From contig MU839837.1 in the NCBI GenBank assembly GCA_030411725.1, forward strand, positions 1-64,000: DNA of 64,000 nt. Direction: 5' to 3'. Below, piece after piece: positions 51,829 through 62,898 of the stretch. The notes under the pieces are model-generated. The model searched no databases. It worked only from the letters and a program-made list of their open reading frames with translations, and was not told the DNA's origin. The stretch's first letter is position 1. The number at the start of each line of letters is the position of its first letter. The translations under genes were made by a program, and so were the position numbers. Source of the DNA: Echria macrotheca (Eukaryota; Ascomycota; Sordariomycetes; Sordariales; Schizotheciaceae).

Positions 51829-53966
51829 ATGATGATGGTGTCTAGCCCCTCCAGCGCCATGTTCTCTTCTCTCGTTCTCTTGTGGGGGTTACTCCTGAGC
51901 ACTGCTGCTGCGCTCGTGACTCCCCAATCGCCCGTTCAGCAACGACACGAGCTTGCGCGCAGACAAACATGCAACACTGCCACTAACAGGCAGTGCTGGA
52001 CAACGTCTCCAGCGTTTAATATCAACACCGACTACGAAGCTTCATGGCCTTCTACAGGTGTAACCCGAACCGTATGTCCTGAGGAGGCCGCCATACCCAG
52101 ATATATGCTTATAGGAGACAGTACACGTTCACTCTCACTGAAGTCAACAACTGGGTTGGTGGGGATGGCAGAGTCAAGGTCAAGGCAATGCTTGTCAATG
52201 GTTGGTTTTCTTGGTGAGATGGCCAAGCTGGAGTGGCTGACGAACCGAACCAAGGCCAATTCCCTGGTCCAACCATCACAGCGAGTGAGTGCAACTTCAA
52301 CGTTACCAGCCATGACTAAGAGGTGGCTGACAACTTTCTAGACTGGGGTGACAGAATCAACGTTACTATCATTAACAATATGTCGTCAAATGGGTGAGAT
52401 ATCCCCCATGGGCCGGGGCTAGAATCGAGTAACTGATGACAGCCAGAACCTCGATTCACTATCATGGACTGCATCAGGTCAACAGCAACACCATGGACGG
52501 AGCTGGTGGCATCACAGAGTGCCCGATCGCCCCGACAAAGAGCAAGACGCACTCCTTTATCGCTACCCAATACGGAACAGCCTGGTGAGTAAGGCACATG
52601 CAGCAGGACTGCAAGCCCGACAGGACGAGCGCCATTGGCCGCAGATGCTGACGGTTGCCTATGCTGCAGGTACCACTCTCATTTTTCGGGACAATACGGA
52701 AATGGTGTGCTCGGCCCGATCGTTGTCAACGGTCCTGCATCTGCCAACTATGATATCGATCTCGGTCCCCTCTCCGTCAGTGATTGGTATCTCGCCCCCA
52801 TCGACCAACTCGCCGCACGCGTCAACAACCCGAACAACCCCTTTATCCCCGGCTTCCCTGGATCCCCCCCTAACAGTGACAACGTCCTCTTCAATGGCAA
52901 GAACATCAACCCTGCCGGTTCGGGCGGGAGCTACCAGAAGTTTGTCTTGACTTCCGGCAAGAAGCATCTGGTGCGGATCATCAACACGTCGGTACACCAT
53001 GCCTTCACCTTCACCCTGGTCGGACATTCGTTCCAGATCGTTGCTACCGATCTGGTTCCCGTCCAGCCTACCACGGTCACAAGTCTGTTCGTGGGCATCG
53101 GCCAGCGCTACGACGTCATCATCAACGCCAACCAAGCCGTTGGGAACTATTGGTTCAACGCATCGCTATCGGCTGGCCCCTGCGGCATTTCCAACAATCC
53201 TCGGCCGGCCATGATCTTCCAATATTCAGGGGCTCCCAACACCAACCCGACAGCCCCTGGCTCGACGCCGACCGACACCCACTGCCAGGATGCTACCAAC
53301 TACACACCTGTCGTGACGCGGACGGCACCGGTCGCATCATTCACGGCAACCCCTGGGTCGACACTGAACACCAACATTCAAATCAACAATGCCATCGCTC
53401 GTGTGTTCTGGCCGGTGAACGGGTCGCCCATGAAGGTCGACTGGAACAACCCGACGCTGGAATATGTCAAGAACGGCAATGTTGGCTCCATGCCGTCCGC
53501 TGAGAATGTCATCCAGGTTCCGACAGCAAACGTGTGGACCTTCTGGCTGATCCAGAACAACTCGTCCATCCCACATCCCGTCCACTTGCACGGACACGAC
53601 ATCCTGATCCTCGGCGGATCTCCAGCCCTCGCCAACCCGATCGCGCCCGGGAACAGCCTGCGTGCGTACAACCCGTCGACAGATGGGCCCAATCTCAAGG
53701 GAAACAACCCGACACGCCGCGACACCACCATGCTGCCCGCATGGGGCTGGCTCGTCGTGGCCTACAAGACGAACAATCCCGGCGCGTGGCTCTTCCACTG
53801 CCACATCGCCTGGCATGTCTCGCAGGGTCTGAGCATCCAGTTCCTCGAGCAGCTCAGTGCCATCCCGACGACCGTCAACCTCAACGACCTGACGGCAAAC
53901 TGCAACAACTGGGATGCGTTTTACCCGGCCAACGCGCCGTTCTTGCAGGACGATTCTGGAATTTGA
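51829..53966 (+). CDS. Secreted laccase (multicopper oxidase)
   Basis: A blue copper oxidase that oxidises phenols and reduces O2 to water. Six exons (51829-52071, 52122-52200, 52255-52284, 52342-52393, 52447-52584, 52670-53966) give 612 residues. An N-terminal signal peptide is visible (MFSSLVLLWGLLLSTAAALV), followed by a propeptide-like stretch ending in LARR before the CNTATNRQCW start of the mature domain. All four copper motifs occur: H139-Y-H141 (SIHYHGLH), H183-S-H185 (WYHSHFSGQYG), HPVHLHGH (483-490) and HCHIAWH (557-563) with C558 as type-1 ligand and L568 at the axial position. The C-terminus DSGI matches the ascomycete laccase plug that is normally trimmed after L. The first motif has Tyr where Trp is usual. 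Small exons 3 and 4 are well supported by phase. Confidence 0.93.
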
Positions 53967-56045
53967 TTTTTGAGGGTTGGGGTGGTTTGTTATATCTCTT
54001 CATACGCTCGCTTCGGTGTTTGGTTTGGCTACTATGTTTTGGTTGTTCTGTTGATTGTTCATTGGAGGGTATGGTGCAGGCAAGAACATATGGAAAAGTG
54101 CCACTTTTTTGTTTCTTTGCTACATAAGGCCATAGGCATCTGAAAGTACCTACTACCGATCTATTTTCGTGTATGTCAAGCTGTTTCAATCTTGGACAGT
54201 CGTGGCACTTTAGGCTATGACTTTCCCATGTTGTACATCGGGGTCTGATATTCTCATATTCTATTCTATATAGCTGGAGGGACGACCAGATCTACAATAT
54301 GAAAACATAACAGCCGTCAAGACCGCCCAGCAACTACCTACATACACTTCTCAATGCCTTAAACTGAGGTATCCATAACCCTCGACAAAACGCAAACATA
54401 TAAAGGCCAAATCAACGACGTTCAAAGAAAAGTCATAACTTGGCGAACGTCGCCTAGAGGCTAGCGGGCACGCCGGTTAGATCGACTCTGTGCTCCGTTA
54501 AATCGCCGAGTTCCAAGTAATTTCCCTGCTCTAGTCCACATTTGTTATTCCGAGTCGCCTCAAACTCCCCTCCTCATTCCTGTCTCCTCGTCTTGGGGGC
54601 CCTCAGCCATCGGCAACCAAGGACAGCCCAAGATCAAGATGGGTTCTCTATCGCGCGATCCGTTTCCATTCGATTTAGAGCATGGGTGGATTGCAACGAT
54701 CGCTTCACGATGCAGGCTCTATGATGGGGCCAATGCTGGCTTCATATGTAACCACTTTCGGATTGCTTTCTTGAGGAAACAGCAGCCTACATCCGCACAA
54801 TAGTTCTCGATGTCGGTCAATGAACCAACCACCTAGGAACCACGCAAGACAATAGCATCAAGCAGATCACTGCGGCGTATTTTCCGACAGGCTTACCAGG
54901 CATCATAGAAATGATCAAAATGGCCTATCCTCCAAGTGGAATTATATAGGCGAAGACCTAGCATTTTGATATTCGCCCCTAACAGGAGAGGTTAGCCAAC
55001 TTGCAGATATAGATGGGTTCGGTTCGAAGGCTGAAGTTAGGTGTACTCTAAAGGCTGCTTGGTATATTAGACATTAGATGAGCCCCTGACGCTATGATAC
55101 ACTCTCTTTTCGTAGGTGACGTATGATATTTGGGTCTCCCAGGTGAAGTCTGCAAACGGGCAGGGCACGCTAAACGTTGCGATGTACAAAAATAAAAACA
55201 TCTTCAATCTCAAATCAACTCCTCTAAATACACATCACCAGCTATTAAATCACAAAACAGAGTGACCTTATTATTATATCTGTAAATATAATAGCATTAT
55301 ATAATGTTATCTAGTATATAGTGTTTTATTGCTGTTGTTGTTATTGATTTGCATATCTAGGGAAGTGAAATAAATAAAATACAAGGCAGGTCTTTGCGGC
55401 CTGGGCCTGGGCCGACTCGGGAAACACGAGTCTTCAATATCAGATGACTCTTGGCTCCCAAGTAGAAGTCATTCTACCCAGGGCTGGGTCAGCATATCGC
55501 AGGCACAGAAATAGATAAAAACGTTTCCTACTAAATAAATATAAAACTTTACGTCAAAGGTTTCTCTTTACGTTTTAGTTTAAGTGATTATGTTTTTAGT
55601 TTTTATTTGGCTGTTTCTGGTTATTTCCTCTTTTTGAATTTGGGAAGGTGTTTCCAGGGTTTAAATCCTAGATCAATAGTTGAGTCTGAGGAGAATGCTT
55701 GATTTGTCCTTATTAGAGGTATAGGCCTTGGCTGCAGCAGAACGATTGGGTGGCAGCAAGTTAGAGGCGTCCCACGGTCAAACCGATTACCGGGTTGAGA
55801 ATAGGGAGCATCCTGCAAACATTCAACATCACCTTGGCAGAACCCCTGATGGAAAGGCCCTAGCCGACCAACCGACCACACCACCTCGACGTGACCAGCT
55901 CCCAACCGACGCAGGCACCCTTGTCGGTGACTTGGGGGGTGATGGGTATAATAAAGCCGCGTCTTCCCCTCATCTGTGGAAAGAGGGATGCCGCCCTTTT
56001 GCCAGAAAAATATCAGAAACGAACGCAACTTTACAAACAAGCAAT
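53967..56045. other. Gene-free region including an AT-rich block
   Basis: 2.1 kb between laccase and the small orphan gene. The first ~350 bases after the laccase stop are T-rich and probably hold its 3' end. From about 55190 to 55720 the sequence becomes strongly A+T-rich. Frames at 55728-56156 and 55621-56064 are open on opposite strands but show no domain. Confidence 0.55.
55190..55720. repeat. AT-rich block, possibly RIP-affected relic
   Basis: Sequence such as TTATTATTATATCTGTAAAT and TATAATGTTATCTAGTATAT stands out against the GC-rich surroundings, with many TA steps. High TA content is what repeat-induced point mutation leaves behind in ascomycetes. No open reading frame, terminal repeat or second copy within the window can be shown, so the transposon origin is inference. 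Boundaries are approximate. Confidence 0.4.
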
Positions 56046-56523
56046 ATGGGCATCCCCGTCGCAAGCTGGGGCACTAACCCCACGGTAGCTGAAGCGCTTA
56101 TTTCACACCTCCAGCCCGAGTTCGAAGGTCCGTTGGCTACCACTCTCCCGTGCTGATATTCCCGCTGACAACCTTCTCTTCTCAACAGTCGTCCACGTCG
56201 CCCTGGGCACCGAGGCTGCGCTGTCAGAACTGCCCACCCTGGCCTCGGGCGACGTCAATGTTACGCCCTCTTCAGGCCTGGGCACCAACGTCGGGGTTGA
56301 TGTGGACGCGCGAAAGGCACCCAAAGCAATCATTCTCGGCGGTGGGCTGGTCAAGGACGACATCGAGAAGCTCAAGGAGAACCTTACGACGGCGGCTCCT
56401 GACGTGAAGACTGTCCCGATCACCCAAGCCGATATCGACAAATATTTGGATAGCACACAGCCCGAGATTTTTGCCATTGCAAAGGCGCTCAAGGCCAATC
56501 TGACTGCCGCGCTGCAGGGCTAG
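56046..56523 (+). CDS. Small unknown protein (138 aa)
   Basis: Two exons, 56046-56127 and 56189-56523, joined in phase by an intron with GTCCGT donor, CGCTGAC branch site and CAACAG acceptor. The protein starts MGIPVASWGTNPTVAEALIS and continues PEFEVVHVALGTEAALSELP, APKAIILGGGLVKDDIEKL and VKTVPITQADIDKYLDST, ending KANLTAALQG. The alternation of hydrophobic strands and helices (VVHVAL; KAIILGGG; helix) suggests a small alpha/beta fold, perhaps a single Rossmann-like or flavodoxin-like unit, but no family is recognised. No signal peptide or membrane segment. The splice site with sensible phase supports a real gene. Confidence 0.6.
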
Positions 56524-57854
56524 AGAATCGCAAAGACGGCGTGGAGAGGGAAGAGGGAACCTAGAGCTGGCAGCTAGTATCAACGAATAAAGAGTCTGTT
56601 GAACAGAGCCAGAAGGTCGTTTTTCGTTCTGCCCACCACTCCCGGTGTACTTGAGATCAATGTAAACCAGAAACGCTGGAAGCCGTGGTGGAGTTGCCAA
56701 GGTCGATATCGGACGTTTGAGTAACCTTGTACCGGAGGTTGGCGGTTACATTCGACCTGGGCACCGGAGACGGGCTGTCGGTGCACCACCCTAGTGCCAG
56801 CGATGGTCCAGCGATTGGATGGGTAATTAGTCTGCTGGAGGCCAGCAGCCAGCTCCCCGCATCAGCCAGTCTCATGCAGGATCAAGCTCTCGAAAGAAAC
56901 CAGTGGGGTTGAAACACTGAATGCGCGGCATCTGCGCGGAAACCCCATCCATGCAGGGCGTGACATGAAGAGATACAGAGACGAGTCTTGTCCTCTTTGC
57001 TCGGAACAGAGGATTGGGCCTCTGTGCATCTCGATGCGTTGGGATGCGTGGGTTGAGTTGCGGTCAGCAGCGATGTTTGGCAGAGTGCGGATCTAATATT
57101 CCCCGATACCTAAACAAGAAAAACGACCCGGGCTTCTGGAACACGTTCTTACGTGTCAACAACTTGTACGAGTCTTTGTCCGGCGTCGTGTCGGGCCGCA
57201 TTCCAATCCCGCCGGCAAAAGTCGTCCAGGCGCTGGGGCGTCACGTGGGCGCCCATATCCGGCCTTGCAGCGAGCAAAGTGCCGTTGCAATTCGGAGAAT
57301 TGATTGGACAGGGCAGTCTCCGGCCCAACACCTGCCGCAAAAGCTCCCCACTTCTCCATCCCAGCCACAAGCCTCATCGCCTCATCGTTCCGAATCCACT
57401 GTTTTTGCATCTTTGGAGAATGAATCGCTTTGTCGATACTGCTTCAGCCCAGCCGACTTTTCCGTCCAAGCCATTCTGAGCAGCTATCTGTCCTTGGGCC
57501 TTTTCTTCCATCTCGGGCTTCCACCACACCAGGCAGCCCTAGAATCCACCCGCCGTGTCTTATGCCAGAGGTACCGGCCTCTCGCTTTGGCTCGACCCGC
57601 CCTCGACCCATCGCGGCGCCGATCACTGCTCGTTGCTAGCTCCAGCTTGACTGCGACTGCACCACCACCAGCGACCCAAATTCTCAGCAACCAAACACCT
57701 CGTCGCCTATAGCGCTTTACGCCGGCGACCTCTCTGGTCGGCTTCGAGACGTCGCCGTGCCGAGCAGTCTGGAGTGGGGGCCTCGAACCACGTTGCACGC
57801 CTGATCGCATCCGGTCCCGCGGCTCCATTGATGCATTTTTGAAGCGTCAAAAAC
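56524..57854. other. Intergenic region upstream of the SWIB gene
   Basis: 1.3 kb. A 232-codon frame at 57014-57712 is open, but it is C/T-rich leader-like sequence without domain pattern and ends before the SWIB start in another frame. About 57340-57600 is pyrimidine-rich and probably lies near the SWIB transcription start. Confidence 0.5.
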
Positions 57855-58869
57855 ATGACTTCTACATGTAGGCATGACTGAGCTACGCTCTGCTAGCGAC
57901 GCACCCTAACGGTAGACAGTGACCGCCGATGAAGAGGCGAGGTACACAGAAATCATCGATGGCATTCTCGCCGCCGCCGATCTCCAGACGGTCACCCGCA
58001 AGAGGATTCGTCAAGGGCTAGAAACTGCTGTTGGCAAAGATTTGAGTGATCAAAAGGTTTGCCGCTGCCCGGCCACCTCGTGCTCCAAGTACAAACCCGG
58101 CTGACTACTGTATAAAGAATGCTATCAAAAGTCTGATCGAGGCCCGCTTCGATGCCATCTCGTCCGATGCTCCCCAAGCCATCCCAACCCCTCCCTCCGG
58201 ACATACGGCCGAAGAATCACCTAAGCACAAGGCGAATGGCCGAGCACCGTCCAATGATGCCGAACCGGACGTGGGCGGTGACGGAGAGATCGAGGTCTCG
58301 CTCCAGCCAGCCAAGAAGAAGCAGAAGCGGGAAAGCTCAAGCGAAGACGCCGACGCCCGGCTAGCTGCTGAGCTCCAAGCGCAAGAGAACAGACTCTCCC
58401 GTGGTCCCCGGACCCGTGGCGGCGTCGCAGGCAAGGCCACCAAGCCGAAGACGAAGAAGGCCAAGGCGGCCAAGAAAAAGAGCGACAAGCGGGCACGATC
58501 AGATGATGAAAGCGATGCCGAAGGCGACTCGGAAAGCACCAAGCCGAAGCGGAAGGCAGGCGGCGGTTTCCAAAAGCCATTCAATCTGAGCTACCCACTG
58601 CAGGAACTCTGCGGGGAGACACAGGTTCGTCGACGTGTTTTAGTCTCGTCATATCTGATCAAAAAGCTTACTCGAATTAGTTATCGCGGCCCCAGGTGGT
58701 CAAGAAACTCTGGGAGTATATAAAAGCAAACGAACTACAAGACCCCACCGACAAGCGCCAGATTCGTTGCGACGACAGAATGCAAGCTGTGTTTAAGCAG
58801 AGCAAGGTTGATATGTTCCAGATGAACAAGCTGCTTGGGCACCAGCTTTATCCGATCGAGGATGAGTGA
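57855..58869 (+). CDS. SWIB/MDM2-domain protein with DEK_C N-terminus
   Basis: A chromatin or RNA polymerase I-associated factor of the Uaf30/Spp27 type. Exons 57855-57867, 57920-58056, 58118-58624 and 58681-58869 give 281 residues. The first exon is only 13 nt, encoding MTST and one base; it is supported by the CTAAC branch site and CAG acceptor of the intron. The N-terminal DEK_C-like domain is LTADEEARYTEIIDGILAAA through DQKNAIKSLIEARF. The middle is Lys/Glu/Ser-rich and basic (PKTKKAKAAKKKSDKRARS), probably disordered and nuclear. The SWIB domain covers about 198-280: FNLSYPLQELCGETQLSRPQ, VVKKLWEYIKANELQDPTDK, then MFQMNKLLGHQLYPIEDE. In yeast such proteins serve UAF (rDNA transcription) or related roles; which applies here is unknown. 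Confidence 0.87.
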
Positions 58870-60085
58870 CCGGGACACCTGCATGCATGCTGAGTCTGCA
58901 AGCTAGGTTTTCCAGTGCCTTGCTCGGACCATGCCATTTTCCATTTTTTACTGTACCCATCCGCCCATGCTTTGGTTGATATGGGATAAGTATCTTCACG
59001 CATTTCCTCCAATACGTCTACACCGCATTCACATCTATGGGCGCCATTACGCTTGGCTCAAGCTCTTCGACATAACTGGATGGCGAGGTTTGGAACACAG
59101 CGTCTTACGATGAAGGGAATGAACTGCATAAGGGACCGGCTATGAAGCGGGTATTGAACTGGCGCCTTGGGGATTTATTGCGGGTTTTGAGGGAACGACG
59201 TCCAAGACCGGGTTAGGTACCCTGTCTCGGTTCCTTTATAGTCCTTCGGCCGGAGAGCAGCAGGGTAGGGGACATAAGGACACGACATAGGTTCTTCTCG
59301 CAGGACGTGGGGTTTGGCCTGTTTTCAAGGGCTCCTGACGGCAGAGCTCGTTTGGGTGGGAGAGGGCAGACAGGACAGCATGGATGGGTATGTCGAGCAG
59401 CATAACTTCCAGTCTAGTCTCTAGCCAAGGTGGGGTACCACCAAGGGCAAGGGATCAAAACGCTTCAACAAGGCATGTATTGTTTAACGGGCGGAATTGC
59501 AAAAGTGATAGCGGTAGGTACCGGTTCTGGATCGAACGGGGCTGAGCATCTAAGCGGGCACTGCAGCCGGGACTCGACTCCGGATGACTCGTTTTTATTT
59601 CGTGGCTTCCATATTACGGATACAGCAGATACAGCAAGGCATAATATTCGTGATTCATTTTGGCGTCTACTGCTTGGCCACACTTCGTGGATATCAGCGG
59701 TAGCAAGTCTCTGGGAGCCCTGCAGGGGATTTCAGTGGCCTCTAGCATGTGTGGCTTGCGATGACGCATCGGCGAGCCCTCCGACGATTCGGGCCCCACG
59801 CACAGGCCGAGCGCAGCGGCTTCAACTTCTGTTTGGCGGGCCACACCAGCGCCGAAAAGGGTCTGGTAAATTCTACGGCTGCTGAATAAAGCTGCCGAGC
59901 TCAACCCACCACCGACCGCAAGCTTCCACCTTCACGATTTATTTGCCTCCCACGACTAGACTAGCGGTACTTCCATACCTCTCCGATCTTTGCTTTTTTG
60001 CATTGTAGCAAGTTTTGTCTGGTTTTTCTTCTTCTTCGCCCCGAGCAACACACCGTTCCCCGCCAGTATCTGCATTGAAATCTCG
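58870..60085. other. Intergenic region, no supported gene
   Basis: 1.2 kb between the SWIB stop and the Hel2 start. Frames at 59430-59885 (+) and 59614-59904 (-) overlap each other and lack domains. The stretch just before 60086 is T-rich (GGTTTTTCTTCTTCTTCGCC), consistent with a leader. Confidence 0.5.
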
Positions 60086-62485
60086 ATGGAGGGGTCGGCT
60101 CCCGCTAGCAACAACGCCGCCGCGGTGCCCCCCGCTGAAGGCAACAGAGGCGGCAGAGGGAGAGGCCGAGGTGGCCCTCGAGGTCGCGGTCGAGGAGATG
60201 GCTCTCGATCTGGAGGGCGCGGGAGGGGCCGGGGAGGCAACCAAAGCACTCGAAATCCCCCAGGGCCCGCAAACGAAGTCTCGAAACCATTAGAACCCGG
60301 GAAGGTGCCTGCCTTCAAGGCGAAGAACGATAGACAAGATGCAGCAACGGACGACGACAACGCCGAAGTCTGCTTTATTTGCGCAAATCCCATTAGCCAC
60401 CACTCGATCACGCCCTGTAACCACCTTACCTGTCACATCTGCTCGCTACGGATGAGAGCACTCTACAAGGATAAGAACTGCCCCCACTGTCGAGTAAGTA
60501 TCATAGGAGAATGTAGGGTTGGTTGATTTGCTGACAGCGTGGGCTAGACATCGGCTCCGTTTGTCATCTTCACTGACGATGCGAAGAAGCGGTTCGAGGA
60601 GTATTCGAGCAGCGAAATTACCACGACGGACGATAACATTGGAATCAAGTATACCAGCGAGGATATCGTGGGAGACACGGTTCTCCTGCTTCGGTACAAC
60701 TGTCCGGATCCTGACTGCGATTTCGCCGGGCTCGGGTGGCCTGATCTTCATAGGCATGTCCGCTCAGTCCACCACAAGAAGATGTGCGACCTCTGTACGA
60801 GAAACAAGAAGGTTTTTACACACGAGCACGAAATGTACGGGGATAAAGAGCTAGGGGAACACATGCGCCATGGCGACAGCAAACCAGGGGCCACTACCGG
60901 CTTCAAGGGCCATCCGCTGTGCGGTTTCTGTGGCGAACGATTCTACGACGACGACAAGCTTTACGAGCATTGCCGGAACAAACATGAACGTTGCTTCATT
61001 TGCGACAGAAGAGATCCACGGCAGCCGCACTACTACCTGGATTATAATGCGCTGGAATCACACTTCAAGGAGGACCACTTTATTTGTCTGGACAGAGAGT
61101 GCCTGGAGAAGAAGTTTGTCGTCTTCGAGTCGGAAGTGGATTTGAAAGCACACCAGCTCACCGAACACGGCAGCTCGCTTCCCAAGGATGTTCGGAGAGA
61201 CGCCCGCACGGTTGATATGTCCAATTTCGATTTCCGGCAGAGTTATCAACAAGAGCGGCGCGGAGGAGCCAGTGGGAGAGAGCAACGTGGGAGACGCCAT
61301 CCCGATCCCAACGCTGACCCGTTACCAGTCAGCTCGGCCCAGCCATTGAGGCGGGACGAACTGGCCTTTCAACGGCAAATGGCGATTAACTCGGGCCAAG
61401 CAGGCGCAAGCCGACCTAACCCTCCTCCTCCTTCACGCCCAAATGCCAATGCCCCGAGCCAGTCTTCGCAGCCATCGAGGATACCCGTGGACCAACCAAT
61501 GGTTGACGCTATGCAGAATATCACCATCAGCGACCTTGGCTTGCTAACTCCTGAGCAGCGTGCGAGCCTTACCCGCCACGGTGCGGTCATTGAACGGGCA
61601 TCCAACCTGCTGGGAAATGACAGGTCCAAAGTCGACACGTTCCGCTCCTACATTTCGAACTATAATAAGGGATCGATGACGGCAGACCAGGTCATTAGCG
61701 CATTTTTTTCTCTATGTTCTGAGACTTCTTGGAATGCTTTGGGAACTCTCGTACGCGAGGTTGCCGACCTGTTTGATGACAAAAAGAAGGGCGAGGTTCT
61801 CCGGAAGGCATGGCAGAATCGACGGGCTGTGAACGAGGACTACCCGTCTCTACCAGGCCTCGGCGGAATGCGCGGCGCGACGACCTCGACTAGCGGTTGG
61901 GCTGCCGCTGCTGCCGCAACCCCAACGCCAGGTCAGGCCAACGCAGCAAATGCTGCGGCTCAGGCCAGGCACTCAACCCGCGTTCTCAAGCTTAAGAACA
62001 GCACTCGGAGAGGTAGCTCAGGGAGCATCGTTTCCATCGGAGCCGGCAGCACGGCAAGCTCTGCTGACTACAACCGGCCCAACGATTCGGCCTCGGCATT
62101 CCCTGCTTTACCCGGGGCCGAGTCCGCCTCCCGGTCGGCTCAACCGAGCTGGACCGGCGGCGTGACGACTTCGACGCCGCGGCCCGCCCCAACCAGTACT
62201 GCATTTGCAGGAGCTACGAGACCTGGCCCAGCGAGCACGTCGAGCCGCGAAGCTTTCCCAGCGTTGCCGGCAGCACCTAAGCCACAAATGACCATGTTCG
62301 GTTACGGGCGAGGAGCGGTTAGGAGAGACTTCAACGCCTCTCGGGACACGGGATTTAGTTGGGGCGGTAACCCTTCGGGCTCTGGCGCTGGTGCGGATAC
62401 AAACCCAACACCGGCAGCGGAGACGGATGGGACCACTGGGAAAGGGAAGAAAAACAAGAAACAGGTGCTCGCGCATTGGGGTTAG
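60086..62485 (+). CDS. HEL2: RING E3 ubiquitin ligase Hel2/ZNF598
   Basis: It senses collided ribosomes and ubiquitinates small-subunit proteins to start ribosome-associated quality control. Exons 60086-60493 and 60548-62485 give 781 residues; the intron falls directly after the RING domain. The N-terminus is an RGG-rich stretch (GGRGRGRGGPRGRGRGDG) suited to RNA binding. The RING finger spans C96-C135 (CFICANPISHHSITPCNHLT, then CHIC and CPHC). It is followed by an ordered region (APFVIFTDDAKKRFEEYSSS) and zinc-finger segments: CPDPDCDFAGLGWPDLHRHV, CDLCTRNKKVF, LCGFCGERFYDDDKLYEHC, CFICDRRDPRQPHYYLDY and CLDRECLEKKFVVFESEVDL. The C-terminal half is Ser/Ala/Pro-rich with a helical segment around RHGAVIERASNLLGNDRSKV. 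The tail KGKKNKKQVLAHWG is characteristic. Confidence 0.93.
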
Positions 62486-62898
62486 ATGCCTTCTCGAGGA
62501 GTCTGAGCTTGAGTGAGTGTGGAGTTGTCGGAGTGGTAGTTTACATTGTGAACAGCGGAGCGTTTGATCAGCGAATGTCAACTTGTTGTCTCCCACATAA
62601 ATCACTCCTCATACTGGTGACTAGAAGTTCTGTGAAGATCGATCTTGAACTGCTCAATTGACCGTCCTAGGACCCAGACACCTAATGCCCCCATCTTCCT
62701 TTTGTTAATCAGTACCTCCATCCACCCTCTTGGCTCGGCCAACCCTGTTCCCCAACAAATCCAATGTTCGTACTCTTCACTCGTGCCACATTCATGTGCC
62801 ACCCAGTCATCAGCTAGCGGGACCTCAAAATGACGGAATCATCTGCTCCAAAACAACACGCTCAATTTGTACCAAACTACAAAGTAAAAAGTAATCCG
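62486..62898. other. Convergent 3' intergenic region
   Basis: 413 bases between the stop codons of HEL2 and IRE1. Short frames only. Both 3' ends should lie here. Confidence 0.5.

Noticed and set aside
57014..57712. 232-codon open frame upstream of the SWIB gene
   Set aside because: Pyrimidine-rich leader-like sequence with no domain, ending before and out of frame with the SWIB start.
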